Positions 35,332-46,878 of a stretch of 64,000 nucleotides of DNA are shown here, piece by piece. Location of the stretch: contig CM018680.1 of the NCBI GenBank assembly GCA_009363875.1, positions 72,296,272 to 72,360,271 on the forward strand. Reading direction: 5' to 3'. Each line of letters begins with the position of its first letter. The first letter of the stretch is position 1. The notes below the pieces were generated by a model that was given only the letters and a program-made list of their open reading frames with translations, was not told the origin of the DNA and ran no database searches. A program made the translations under genes and the position numbers. The stretch comes from Mikania micrantha (lineage: Eukaryota > Streptophyta > Magnoliopsida > Asterales > Asteraceae).

Positions 35332-35827
35332 TAGGGGTGTTCAAAAAAATCCGTATCCGAATCCGAAATCGAAATATCCGAATATCCGTATCCGAAATAT
35401 CCGAAAATTCGGATATCCGGAAGTTCGGATATCCGGAAGGCCGGATATCCGGAAATTCGGATTCGGATTCGGATGGTAGTTTTGAAAAAATTCGGATAGT
35501 TCGGATATCCGAACTATCCGAAATAGTTATTTTTTTCGGATAGTTTTCGGATATTCGGATATTTTTTCGGATATTCGGATATTTTTCCGGATATTTCGGA
35601 TAGTTTTTCGGATATTCGGATAGTTTTTCGGATATTTCGGATATTTTTCAGATTTTTGGATATCCGGATATATTTTTTTTTATTTTTTTATTTTTATTTT
35701 AGAGTTCGGATATCCGAATCCGAATCCGAAATTTCGGATTCGGATAGTGAAAATCACTATCCGAAAATTTCGGATATCCGAAATTCGGATATCCGAATCT
35801 CCGGATATCCGAATTTGAACACCCCTA
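35332..35827. mobile_element. Non-autonomous hAT element filled with ATCCGAA-type repeats
   Basis: It has termini TAGGGGTGTTCA / TGAACACCCCTA, identical to the element at 6599. A perfect 8-bp duplication ACTTGTGG flanks it (35324-35331 and 35828-35835). The interior is almost entirely TATCCGAA / TTCGGATA variants in both orientations, again able to fold back. No protein is encoded. Confidence 0.9.
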
Positions 35828-35835
35828 ACTTGTGG

Positions 35836-37976
35836 TGTAAAAAGTGGCAAGTGGTAATAACGTTGTAAGGAGGTGAAATTATTATAAATAAATATAGATT
35901 GTTACTATTCACTTTGCAGCGACATTTATGTGTATATAGTAATTTATAAATGTTAATTTAATTTTATTTCTTTAAATATTTTAACACACTTAAATTAAAT
36001 GAATTAAAATTTATATTTATACATGTGAAAAATTATGAACTAAAACTTGGTTTTCTAAAATTATTTATTTATTATTATTTCAATATAGTGTATTTTTATA
36101 AATAAAATCATCCAATCATATTAAATGTTTAAAAAAGTTTTAAAATCACTCACTAAATACAATTAATATCATTATTGTTTTATTTTTAAATATTTTAAGA
36201 AATATAATTTGAATTTGATGATATTTAAAGAATTAAATATAAGTTGTTAAATGAAAAATAAGTACATTTAAAACCTTCATAATTAATTTCATTTTAAACT
36301 CATCTAATTAATATTATTTTAATTATAATATATAGTATAATTAACTCATTATTCTTAATCCTTGATAAATAATATATAAATAACTAAATAAGAGAGAAAA
36401 ACATGAAAACTATAAAGTAGGTGGTATATAATAGTGACATTCACAATAATGTTTATTTATTAATATTAATGAATGTTTGTGGATGTCTATGAGCAATGGG
36501 ACGTTTTATGAACACAAGCCTCTTGATCTAGTGATTAATGTCACATGCCAAACCGAAAAATGTTTGCATGTATTTGAGGTCACTTCGTGCTTTCTCTAGT
36601 TTCTTTTTGTTTTGTTTTTTTTTTAATTTAAGTAAAATTCCTTTTAGCTATAACTAAATAATTTTAAGAATGCTAAATTAGTTGAAATATTAATTTTTTT
36701 ATTTAAGTAAGCAATTTTGGAAATGTTAAATTTATTAAATAATTTTTTTGTTTAATTTTTTTTCATCAATACATAATACTGTCTTAAATTCCAAAAAGAC
36801 CATGTCTGCTTTAAATGAAGTGTATTTAACTCTATGTTTCCAAGTTAACTTAAGGAGATAATATAAGACTATTTATAGTGGTTATCCCATTAAAATTCTT
36901 CCTCATTGAAATTTTCGGTCACATCAGCATCCTATTGAAAACCTTAAAACCCCACAATGGTCATCATACTAAAAAACCTTTCTCACTGTGTCACATTATC
37001 CCACTAAAAAACCCCACAGTAGGTCCCAAGTGTGTTTAATCCACCAATGGCAAAAGAGGAGGAGAAACGGAGAGTGGGCACCCTTCAAACGCCAAAATGG
37101 TCACCGCCGAGGGAGGGGGCGGTGTTCATACTGACCCCCACCCGAAGAAACTTACCTATCGAGCCAGCGGCTTATGTATTACACCCGGTCTAACGAAACA
37201 TAAGGAAAAGAAAGGCAAGGAAGAAAAACAAAGATAAAAAATTTTCTTTTATTTCATTCCAAATCAAAAGGAAAAAGAAAAATATGAAAAATGTGTTATT
37301 TTTCTTTTCTTTCTTTGTTACATGAATCTCGAAAGCACAAACATGTTTCTTCTTTTCTTCATTTTCTTTTTTTCTCTCTTTAAGTGAACTCGGAAGCATA
37401 ACGTAGAAGTTGAGATGACTTAAAAAAACATAAAAAAAAACTTGATAAAAGTTATGAGCGAATATGTAAAAGCTCTCTAACAAGGTTAAAGATGATGAAT
37501 CATGAATTAATATGTTAATGAAGTGAGTTTTTTTTTTTTATTCTTTTCTTCTTTTCTCTCTCTCAAAAGTGAGTAGAATCTAGATATGTTTGGTCTATGT
37601 ATGATTTTATTATATGGGTCCTTTAAATCCCTTTTCAATTTTAAAAGCACATATTTAATTTTTGAATTCATAACATGCACCTCTATCGGCTCCTTCCCTC
37701 ACTCACAATAAATCAGTGAAGACGATAACAGATCTAATACAATAAATCAGTGAAGACGATGCTCGATCACCGTTTAACCGCCCCATATAAACGTTTTAAC
37801 CGTCTTGAAAAATAAGATTTGTACTAGTGTTTTTCGTTGTTTTTTACTCGATAAGGTAACCCCTTAATTAATTAGAGCCAGCCCTAAGAATCTTTGATCG
37901 ATCTTTGTCTCTAGTGAAACGTTCTCCCGTGTTGTATATCCATTAATGATATCATGTCTACCTAAACTTAAGAAGC
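35836..37976. other. Gene-less stretch, AT-rich with one GC-richer patch
   Basis: No coding sequence is recognised. About 37050-37190 is GC-richer (GGGGGCGGTGTTCA), possibly one end of a MITE, but I could not find its partner. 37200-37480 is purine/pyrimidine-skewed low-complexity DNA. Confidence 0.45.
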
Positions 37977-37992
37977 AATAATCAACACTTGT

Positions 37993-38231
37993 GTACTTCA
38001 TTGCTTAGCCCACTGGCTAAAGCTCCGGCCTTTCAATGCGGAGGTTGTGGGTTCGACCCCAGTTGGGGTTAAGTTGAAGGACATCAATCCCATGTGACAA
38101 TCCTGATGTTTATCCTAGGTTTCTAAATAGGAGGCAAGTGTTTACCTATTTTATAGGATTCCTGCACATATCAGAGACTTGTCTCTGATGTGTCTGGTTA
38201 AGACAACATACATAAAACATCGATTTCCAAA
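37993..38231 (+). mobile_element. tRNA-derived SINE, family 4, upstream of YUCCA
   Basis: It has an A-box-like TAGCCCACTGGCTAAAGC and a B box GGGTTCGACCCC. A perfect 16-bp duplication AATAATCAACACTTGT flanks it (37977-37992 and 38232-38247). It ends about 540 bp upstream of the YUCCA start codon, so it lies in the promoter region. Confidence 0.92.
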
Positions 38232-38403
38232 AATAATCAACACTTGTATGTGGTCACATTTTATATATAATATTTGCAAAATCAGTGTACGCCGCTACAT
38301 TCATGACCCGTTACTCTCCTCTAGCTTGGTTTTCCGGTTTTGGGCCATAATTAAAGATAAAAATGAATTAATTTAATTATATATATATTTATATATATAT
38401 ATA

Positions 38404-38411
38404 TATAAATA
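38404..38411 (+). promoter_or_regulatory. Candidate TATA box of the YUCCA gene
   Basis: TATAAATA ends a (TA)n run about 360 bp upstream of the start codon. A second candidate, CTATTTATACC, lies at about 38594. Neither can be chosen without transcript data. Confidence 0.4.
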
Positions 38412-38771
38412 GGTTATCATAAGTACCACAAAAAGCCAAGAGAAAAGCCGCTTGAGGTGGGAACATGTACAACTTTTACAGCATGAGTTACAAGTCATGA
38501 TTAGCAGAGAAATCTAGGTTGAATCACACACACATCATTCAGAAAAGGACCATCTTTTAGGCTATCGTTTTCTAATCCCAAACACATGCACACCCTATTT
38601 ATACCTCTTCACTCACTCTCACCCCCTCCACACATTTCTTTATGGTCTCAAACTTTGATTAATTATTTATTCCCATTTTTAGAAACCAATTTAGAAGTTG
38701 TGTGTTACATTCACAATTCACAATCTTTAATGCATTGTGCTTGTTATAACAATCTTCATCATTGGCCAACC

Positions 38772-39425
38772 ATGGTGCACCGCGCTCTCGAACACGGGGA
38801 GTTGTTCTCCTGTCGCTGCATACTGGTGAACGGGCCAGTCATAGTAGGGGCTGGCCCGTCTGGTCTTGCAGTCGGCGCAGGTCTCCACCAACAAGGGGTT
38901 CCTTTTGTTGTCTTGGAACGCGCCGACTGCATAGCCTCTCTCTGGCAAAACAAGACTTATGACCGTCTCAAACTACATCTCCCAAAACAATTCTGCCAAC
39001 TGCCTTACTTCCCTTTCCCTCCAAATTTCCCTGAATACCCTACAAAATATCAGTTTATCAACTACCTTGAATCATATGCCAAAAAGTTCGAGATTAGCCC
39101 GAGGTTTAACGAGTCGGTCCAGTCCGCAAAGTACGACGAGACTTGTGGGCTTTGGCGTGTTAGGACTGTGACAGGTGAGTGTGAAGTTGAGTATATATGC
39201 CGGTGGCTCGTGGTGGCAACCGGTGAGAATGCTGAAAAGGTGGTGCCTGAGTTTGAAGGGTTAGATGAGTTTGAAGGGACCGTTATGCATGCTTGTGATT
39301 ACCGGTCCGGTGAGGCTTTCGAAGGAAAACGAGTCTTGGTGGTTGGTTGTGGGAACTCAGGCATGGAAGTCTCTCTTGATCTTTGCCACCATAACGCGTA
39401 TCCGTCCATGGTGGTTCGAAGCTCG
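38772..39425 (+). CDS. YUC: YUCCA exon 1
   Basis: Residues 1-218, ending ...MVVRSS at the donor TCG|GTTAG. It contains the FAD- and NADPH-binding glycine motifs. The intron that follows is 117 bp. Confidence 0.9.
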
Positions 39426-40766
39426 GTTAGTTCATCTATATTCTCATGTGAAACTTGTTTTCTTGAGGTTAATTGTTCTACAATCTTTGTAGTTAGTTCT
39501 AAAGTTTGTTCAATTTCTTGATCATGATCATGATCAACACAGGTTCATATACTACCAAGGGAAATTGGCGGTAAATCGACGTTCGAATTGGCGACATCGT
39601 TGATGAAATGGATGCCATTGAAGGTGGTTGACAAGATTCTTGTAGTTGTTGCAAGATGCATTCTTGGAAACTTAGAAAAATATGGTATAAAGAGGCCTAC
39701 AAAGGGTCCTTTACAGCTGAAGAACAGCAAGGGCAAAACTCCTGTTCTTGATATTGGTGCCCTGCAAAAGATCAAATCTGGGAAGATTCAAATAGTACCA
39801 GGAATCAAGAGGTTCTCATCGGGTCGGGTTGAGCTAGTTAATGGAGTGAATCTTGAAATAGATTCAGTCATTTTGGCAACAGGGTATTGTAGCAATGTTC
39901 CTTCATGGTTAAAGGTAATAACTTTTTTTTTTTTCAAATTAGATTTTTTTAAATTTAAATTATACCATGTTAAGTAATAAAAATTTATAAATAATAGGAC
40001 ACGACTAATAAAAAAAATTGCTTTGTCTGAAACCTAAAGCAATTACTTTTTATACAGTATTTGTTTTTTGTATTAAATTTGTGTTTTTTTTTTTACTATA
40101 TTTTGGCTTTTTGTATTGTATTTAAAAAGACAGTACAAGAAATATAAATATAGCACGAAAAATAAGTATTTTTATGTTTTTAGTCAAAAACTCTTTTTAG
40201 CAGTATGTTTTCCGTCTCTTTCTTAATAAATATTAGTAATTAAATTATGTAATTAAATATTAAAATATTATAAATCTTATTCTAATAATATAATCATACT
40301 CGCATAATCATCGCACATTTACACTCGATTTACATATGATTTCAACTCTTTTTTGCTTACGAAAAAAGGTAGATATCGCTCATAACCATCATCGTAAACA
40401 AAATCGAGTGAAAATCGATTAGTGAGATTGTCTTGGCAACAAAAGCATAGCTTAAACTAGCATTTTTTTTTAAAAAAAAAGAGAGAGGAAAGAAATTTGA
40501 AAGTGAAATACCTAAAATACCCTTGAGCTAACGATATGGTTTAACAGGAAGACGGTTTGTTTTCGAAGGAAGGGATGCCTGTAAGACCGTTTCCAGAGGG
40601 GTGGAAAGGGAAAGCTGGAATATATGCAGTTGGGTTCACAGGAAGAGGGCTTTCAGGTGCATCTTTTGATGCCATTAGAGTTGCACAAGATATTGCCAAC
40701 ATTTGGAGTCAAGAAACCAAACAAACCAATCATTATCTCAGTTTCTTGAGATCTAGGATGCAATAA
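38772..40766 (+). CDS. YUC: YUCCA-type flavin-containing monooxygenase (three exons)
   Basis: YUCCA enzymes convert indole-3-pyruvate to indole-3-acetic acid (auxin) using FAD, NADPH and O2. The exons 38772-39425, 39543-39914 and 40548-40766 join in phase 0 at GT-AG introns and encode 414 residues, close to the family norm. Visible motifs are the FAD site GAGPSG (26-31), the ATGENAE segment (149-155), the NADPH site GCGNSG (192-197) and ATGYCSNVPSWLK (330-342). VNGPVIVGAGPSGLA, the ICRWLVVATGENAE context and MVVRSSVHILPRE point to the YUC3/5/7/8/9 group, remembered without alignment. The start is chosen for its AACCATGG context and family-like N terminus. The frame stays open upstream with ATGs at 38586 and 38730. 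A late GFTGRGLSGAS has G where I expect R or K. The gene appears intact. Confidence 0.95.
39543..39914 (+). CDS. YUC: YUCCA exon 2
   Basis: Residues 219-342. It starts VHILPREIGGKS after the acceptor AACACAG and ends ...VPSWLK at AAG|GTAATA. The next intron is 633 bp and AT-rich. Confidence 0.93.
40548..40766 (+). CDS. YUC: YUCCA exon 3
   Basis: Residues 343-414. It starts EDGLFSKEGMP after TTTAACAG and ends with CAA TAA, where an AATAAA overlaps the stop codon. Confidence 0.93.
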   Translation, partial: EDGLFSKEGMPVRPFPEGWKGKAGIYAVGFTGRGLSGASFDAIRVAQDIANIWSQETKQTNHYLSFLRSRMQ

Positions 40767-42129
40767 ATTATAAATATTTTATAAATTAAACTGTAATTTT
40801 TTAAATATTGTATTTTTTTTATGGTTTTGTATGCTGACCGGTAAAAAAATGTAACAAAGAAAATTAGCCCTCTCCAGATAAAGTCTAGACCCCGACGTTG
40901 TGTACAAATAGGAAGATGAGGCTTTTCCTTTTCTAAGTATTTTTTTGTATTTTATTTCTATTTCAGTAATTTTTTGTATTTTATAGCTTCTTAATGTTCA
41001 TTAAAATTTAAAAGGTTACCTCTATATAATTATATTCTTTTAATTAGTAAAAGGTAACGTTACTTCTGAATGATGAAGATGTAACATGAATTCTGAATGA
41101 TGAAGAGGCGACATTAATAGGTAGTCTTTTAACCGTTCAGACTTAATGTTGTTTCTTAAAAATTTATAGGCTATGAGTTATCAAACCATCAAGAGGCTAC
41201 CAAACAATCTTTAAGTAACGAACAAAAAAAATCTTTTGTAAGCATCGATATTTGTCCATGATAAGTTTTTATCATCAGTTATTCAATTCTTTCGGCTTTT
41301 TGCTTTTCAAAATTTTAAATTTTGTTTAATCATTTTTTTTTTAATTTTTAACCCACATTATAATAGTAGAATAGAACAAATAACCCAAATAAACCGAATA
41401 AACTATATTTTATATTCAGTTGAATAATACCTGACACTACACTTGTTTTATTTTTCGAAATTAAAATTAACTGAATTAAGCTGTAAATTAAGTTTTGAAA
41501 TATCTAAATTTGATTCATTTGGCACCAGCTCCGATTAACTATTAATGATTTGGGCTGATGGAATAATGGGTTTAATCTTTAAAAATAGTTATTTGGAATT
41601 TGTGTAGTTGGGTTTACAGAAACTAATGAAGTAATGAGTTTAATTATTTAAATAGTTATTATGCCTATGAGAATTTGTATACTATATGTTTGTAAGTTTA
41701 TAACAGGTTTATATTTATAAAAGTTTAAAACCTTAAATTGATTTTTTTGAGAGTTGGCGTCAAAATTTATTTTTGTTTGATGCCAAAATCATGATGGTCA
41801 GTGTTCAGATTTCAGAAGATAAATCAAGGTTAGATCATATATATACCAAAAAAACATTAAAAAAAATCATCGGATGCGGTTGACCCGTAGGACCGTACGC
41901 CAATGAGTCAAACCAATGTATTAGGCGCATGATACCAAAAGTGGATTTAAGTTGTTTAGATTTTTAGTATGAGCTAAACTTAGACAATATGTATGTGATT
42001 ACCTATAATTATTTTAAAATTTTGATCACTTCTAGTGAAAAAAATTACCATTTTGTGTATTATTTCTGTTAATTTCATTAATGTTACATGATTTTAAAAA
42101 AAATGCTAAGGCATGTGAAGAACGAAACA
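40767..42129. other. YUCCA 3' flank, gene-less; possible MITE at 41040-41215
   Basis: No further gene is visible. 41040-41215 has repeated TTCTGAATGATGAAGA and ends near CTACCAAACAATCTTT, resembling the ends of the Harbinger-like element at 20517. The boundaries are not resolved. Confidence 0.4.
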
Positions 42130-42577
42130 TCTATTATATATAATAAATCAAAATAAAAGAGAACACATGTCATTAATCTAAACTATTATCAAAATAATTT
42201 TTCCGTTTCTCTCTCTTATTTAATGCATCATATGCATTAAATAATAATATTAATTATTGAATACACATTTATACATTTTTAAATTAAAAATATTTTTTAA
42301 GACATTAAAAATATATTAATATAAAATAAACTTTTCTTTTCAAAAGAAAAAAATTATTATAAAGTAAGAAATATTAAAAACGGATTTCTAAAATAAAATT
42401 TTTAAAAAAACAAACTTTGAAAAGGTAATATTTAAAAAAATAATATTATTATTTTATTACTTAAAGTATTTAATCATATTTTATTTTAAAAAATCGACTT
42501 ATATTATAAAGATTTTTATTAATGACTACATATTATTTTTGTATTTAACCCGTGTAATACACGGGATACTAAACTAG
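42130..42577 (+). mobile_element. Non-autonomous Helitron
   Basis: It starts TCTATTATATATAATAAATC after an A and ends CTAG before a T. The near-perfect hairpin CCCGTGTAATACACGGG (about 42549-42565) lies 9 bp upstream of the CTAG. These are textbook Helitron ends with A|T insertion. The 448-bp interior is AT-rich without coding. Confidence 0.8.
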
Positions 42578-43523
42578 TAATAAATAAATAAACAAACATG
42601 CCCAGTAAACTTTTAGTTTTGAGCCGAAGAACAAAACAAAATCACTGATAAAAACAAATTGTGCCGCCACTTATGATACCTATATACTAAAAAAATAACA
42701 AAAAAATTTAAAAAAAAAAAAATTAAAGGGGTATTATATTTCCTAATCCTTACAATACAAACAAGGGCATCACAAAATGGTCCAGCATTGTTGTAGTTAA
42801 TAAAACATATGGGCTCTAGGTCCAGAAGCTGGTCCACACATGGGCCCACTGCTATTAATCTACCTTCATTCTCGTGACTCAGATTCGTAGGGGAGTACTC
42901 CCACATTTAGAAAGTAACTTTACTCATAATGTTAGTTAGATTGGAATGAAATTGTGATCCCAATCTTTTGGTCAAAAACATGATCTTAGCATAACCAAAT
43001 TGTATGGATTTTCTAAATATTTTGGAGGTTTGCATAAGTAGAAATTTAGTTTCTGCCCGATTTTTGTCTTTTAGCCTTTTTAAAATGCCACTTGCTCCAA
43101 ACAAATTGCGTTGTACCTAATTTTATTGATTAGCAGGGTGCTCATGAATTATGATAAGTTTTCTGGTAAAGGGTTATGATAATCAGAAAAATATCGTAAG
43201 TGACAAGGAAATTTGAGGAAAATCATCAAATTGAAATTAAAGAAATGTCTAGGCAACAATTTACAATATAGCTCATGTTTTACATGTGTTTTCATTTTAG
43301 AAAAAAAGCTTCAAAGGCTATAATTTTAGCCTAATCTTTACACTTGTATGTAAGTATGTTTAAATGGGTTTTTTTTTGGACTCCAGGCTACTTTTAATCA
43401 CATAAATTCCGATATAGAAGTGAAAGATTACAATAAACTGGTAGGTGAACCCGCAACCCCTTTTGAATTGCAAAACCAATCATACTAAAAACAATATTTC
43501 AGGTCCTAGGGGCCAAGATATTA
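42578..43523. other. Intergenic stretch without a recognised gene
   Basis: Several short frames exist on the - strand (for example 42613-42906) but show no family features. Composition is ordinary AT-rich intergenic DNA. Confidence 0.45.
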
Positions 43524-43751
43524 CTATACATCACCCATTGAACTCTGTTTAGCAATTTTGTCTAACTCCGCATTTAACGCAGCATGACCCGACACGAGTC
43601 CATAGTCCCTCAGCCCAGCAAGACGGGACACTCTTGTAAGGCCCACACATAAGTGTTTCCCCTTCTCATCCAAACACCAAAATATATGCATTGCCGTAGA
43701 ATATACCTCCCATCGAGTGAATTTGTTAAAGAGTTCACAGGAGCCTCCTTT
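43524..43751 (-). other. Orphan open frame, possible 3' exon of an unknown gene
   Basis: On the - strand a 75-residue frame runs to a TAG at 43524-43526. It includes ELFNKFTRWEVYSTAMHIFW, CLDEKGKHLCVGLTRV and LVSGHAALNAELDKIAKQSS. Composition looks protein-like, unlike neighbouring AT-rich frames, but I do not recognise the family. The upstream edge is a TAA at 43752-43754, and the upstream DNA is A-rich rather than a good acceptor. The opposite strand at 43787 and 43910-43963 also shows splice-like signals (TTTCCGCAG, GTGAACAG...AAG|GTAAAA). It could be a pseudogene or chance. Confidence 0.25.
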
Positions 43752-43754
43752 TTA

Positions 43755-45068
43755 ACAGAAATGCCTGCCTGTTTCCGCAGGCTTTCTTTTTTGATTGGTT
43801 TTTTAGATATGGCTATTTTCTTAAAAGCTAAAGTACAGTGGTTATATTGATAATGTCTTTGATTTAGCATGTTTTTTTTAATGATTTTCCCTTTTATTTG
43901 TGTGAACAGTAAAACATGGACTTTTCTTGAAGTAGCATGTGATGCCACCAGACACAAGCACAAGGTAAAAACATGCAAAATCTATCATTTATGTTTCAAA
44001 TATTCAACTATACCTACAACAAACATTTCTTTCAATTATTTATCTAAATGTTTTGCCCACAGAAAATATAAAGAAAATGAAAATTAGCAGTTATAGAGAC
44101 AACCCATATGACTCCCCATACTGTACATTCAAAAACATGCAAAAATAGCCCATCTGCATTTGTTTATGTTATTCTATTTGCACATAACAAAATCCATATT
44201 TCTGTTCAACATATGCAAAGATTTAAACCTCAGATCTTGCAGTTGTGTTCCAGTTTGCAACATCGGACGTTGCGTGTGTCGTTTTCTTTACGACTTGTAA
44301 AGATTTTACCTTATCAATCTTCACAACTTGTTTGTGCACAAGTGAATAAACACAGAGTGCCCATTCCTGCCAGTAGTGTTATGTAGGGTTACATGTTTTT
44401 TTTTTGTGTATGTAAACACATCCTACTTCTGCAGCTTTACAGATACATAGTAGTAAAACAAGCTTGCTTGTCATCATAACTGATAAAAATAAAATCCACA
44501 AGAAAATATAATATTATTGACAAACAAACCAATGCACATGAAATCAAGAAAACTAGAAAGATGCATTGATTCTGTTATTCACAACGCGCTAATGTGTTCT
44601 AAAAACTTCCCATCGAAGAGACGTTTTGTCTGAAACTTAAAGCCATGAATGTGCATTGCATGATCTTCATTGAATGTGATCAATTTAATGTATATATGCA
44701 AACAAAAATCTCATTGTGGACTTTTGAGGTCAAACATGTTGCTTTTCATAGTCAAGATTTGCAGTACTGTGATCATGGCTCAGAACTTTGAAGCATCAGC
44801 TGATCACAGACACCATCTCTTCATCATGAGCTCTGAATCACATCACATTCTGCAATCAACAGTAGGAGCCCTACAAGATGTGTATGATTGATCACTTACA
44901 AGTAGTCAGGACCACTTTCATCAGTTTCTTTAAGTCCAAAATTATGTTTTAATTATCTAAATTTGGAATTCTGAGTTACGTAATTCTTCATTCTCTTTAT
45001 TGTTTACATAAATGGTTTCCGCCAAATTCACTTTTTAGGACAAGAATGTTTTTTTTTAGGGTAGGGTT
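43755..45068. other. Intergenic stretch, no supported gene
   Basis: Short frames on the + strand (44108-44386, 44670-44891) lack known motifs and good splice context. I leave them unannotated. Confidence 0.4.
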
Positions 45069-45083
45069 AGAAAGAATAGGATT

Positions 45084-45329
45084 ATCCGGAGAATTGCCTC
45101 AACTGGTAAAGGCTCACCCTTCCAATGTGGAGGTCATGGGTTCAAACCTTGTTGGGAGCAATTTAATGGATATCCAGGTGAAGGAACAAATCAGGGCTTT
45201 AATCCCAGGTTCGAACCTAATGGGGTTCCCGCGCATCTGGGGGCACACGTGTCTCAGGTCGGAGATCGAGGAATCGATCTTAGCTATCAATCGCCAGGAT
45301 AACTGAAGGTAGCACGATGTTCAAAAAAA
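45084..45329 (+). mobile_element. tRNA-derived SINE, family 5
   Basis: It has A-box-like TTGCCTCAACTGGTAAAGGC and a B box GGGTTCAAACC, and ends TTCAAAAAAAA. A perfect 15-bp duplication AGAAAGAATAGGATT flanks it (45069-45083 and 45330-45344). Confidence 0.92.
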
Positions 45330-45529
45330 AGAAAGAATAGGATTGAGATTTTTTAGCAAATATTAATAGAACAGTAATGCTAATAATTAGGGAGTAATAT
45401 CATTTATTACTTATATTTATTAATTATAAATAAGTAATAAACTTAGTTTAATGTAAATGAACTAGCTTGATTAAATTTAGAATGAATTTTAAGTTAATTA
45501 ACTTTTCAAAGTTGTATTAATATATAAAC

Positions 45530-46005
45530 CAATGTTGTAAAAATCGGCCTAGGCGGCGCCTAGACGCTAGGCGCCCATCTACTGTCTAATTTTTTGCCTA
45601 GGCGGGGCCTAGGCGGTTTAGGCGGCCTGGTCAGAATTTTATTTTTTTCTACTTTTTTGACTTTTTTTATGGTAAAAAGGGACAAATTTCATGATTATTT
45701 AGACATTTCTCAACCAAAAATCCTTAAAATGTCTCTGAAACATTGAATCTAAGCAGTTAACATCGAAATTTATCTCTAAACTTTGAACTCAGTGTTTAAG
45801 TTTGCACTTTAAAGTATTTTTTTAGTATATTTAAGTGTATTTTTTAAAAATTATTTGAAGTATTATATTAAATTATTGATGTTGATGTGTGTATATAATA
45901 TATATTTGTAAAATTACATATAAAAATTCCAAATTACCTAGCACCGATTAATCCCTAGGCGGTACCTCACCGTCCGACTAGCGTCTAGCGACTTCTACAA
46001 CCATG
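45530..46005. mobile_element. Non-autonomous hAT element, CAATGTTGTA family
   Basis: Its ends CAATGTTGTAAAAATCG and (inwards from the right) CATGGTTGTAGAAGTCG are inverted. A perfect 8-bp duplication ATATAAAC flanks it (45522-45529 and 46006-46013). Both arms carry CCTAGGCGG/GCCTAGACGC repeats, and the interior is AT-rich and non-coding. Confidence 0.88.
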
Positions 46006-46020
46006 ATATAAACAAACATA

Positions 46021-46160
46021 TACAGTAAAATTCCATTACGCTCAAATCTTCACTCAATGGACATCTATCAACAAAAGACCTACCCTTACAGAAAAGTCGT
46101 CACTAACAGAAACATCTGCAGGTAATGATCAACATACTATAAATGGATCAACGGTTATCA
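46021..46160. mobile_element. Possible pogo/Tc1-like terminal fragment
   Basis: The sequence CAGTAAAATTCCATTACGC followed by CACTCAATGGACATC resembles the ends of plant pogo-type elements, from memory only. No second end was located. Confidence 0.3.
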
Positions 46161-46733
46161 ATGCTGGAAGTTTATCAAAGCTAACTCGATAATCGACTAA
46201 ACGAGGATACGGTCAAAGTTTTGGTGCAATTGAAGGATTACTGAAGCTTGTAGGAACTCTTAGAGGAATTATAGCTGCCATTCCCTAACATTTCGTTCCA
46301 ATAGATCGAAGTTATTCGATCATGTGAAACTGGAAGGTTTCTTCATCTTTCAATTTTGATGACCAACGTCCCAATTTTTTATTTGTTTAGGAGGCAAAAC
46401 TTCTTCCTTTAGCTCTAAAAAGCAATCTATTCGACTATTCATGTAACATAAAACCATCTTTTGAAATGTAATTAGGAACTCTTATTAGATAATGGGAATA
46501 AGGTACAAACATAAATAATATGTCTAAAAAGATTGACACGTGTCATAATCAACCCAGGAATTTATCATAGCATGAACTGAGCCAAAAATCCATAAACCAG
46601 ATACAGCCTCCTTTGATATTTCAACATAAAAAGGTAGTAACATTTGAAAGTACCACAAATTGATGGGTCTTATTTTATAGTCTTGTACTTGTGCCATAAG
46701 CTTAACCACTCATGGGTCATCACCACCATGGCT

Positions 46734-46878
46734 TTACCAGACCTCAGGTCGCATCTCCCCTGTTGCAGGAGGCATCCATCTTCCAGAGTGATAAACACTC
46801 TCACCGACTTTCCACCCAGGCACATCTTTCATTATCCGAGCCTCTTCCTCCAAGTATTTCTTCCATTCTTTCACAAAT
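46734..46878 (-). CDS. NDUFA13: NDUFA13 exon 3
   Basis: Residues 96 (part) to 143, FVKEWKKYLEEEARIMKD to PEVW and TAA. The acceptor is TTTTAG. The preceding intron (46879-47288) is 410 bp. Confidence 0.93.
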
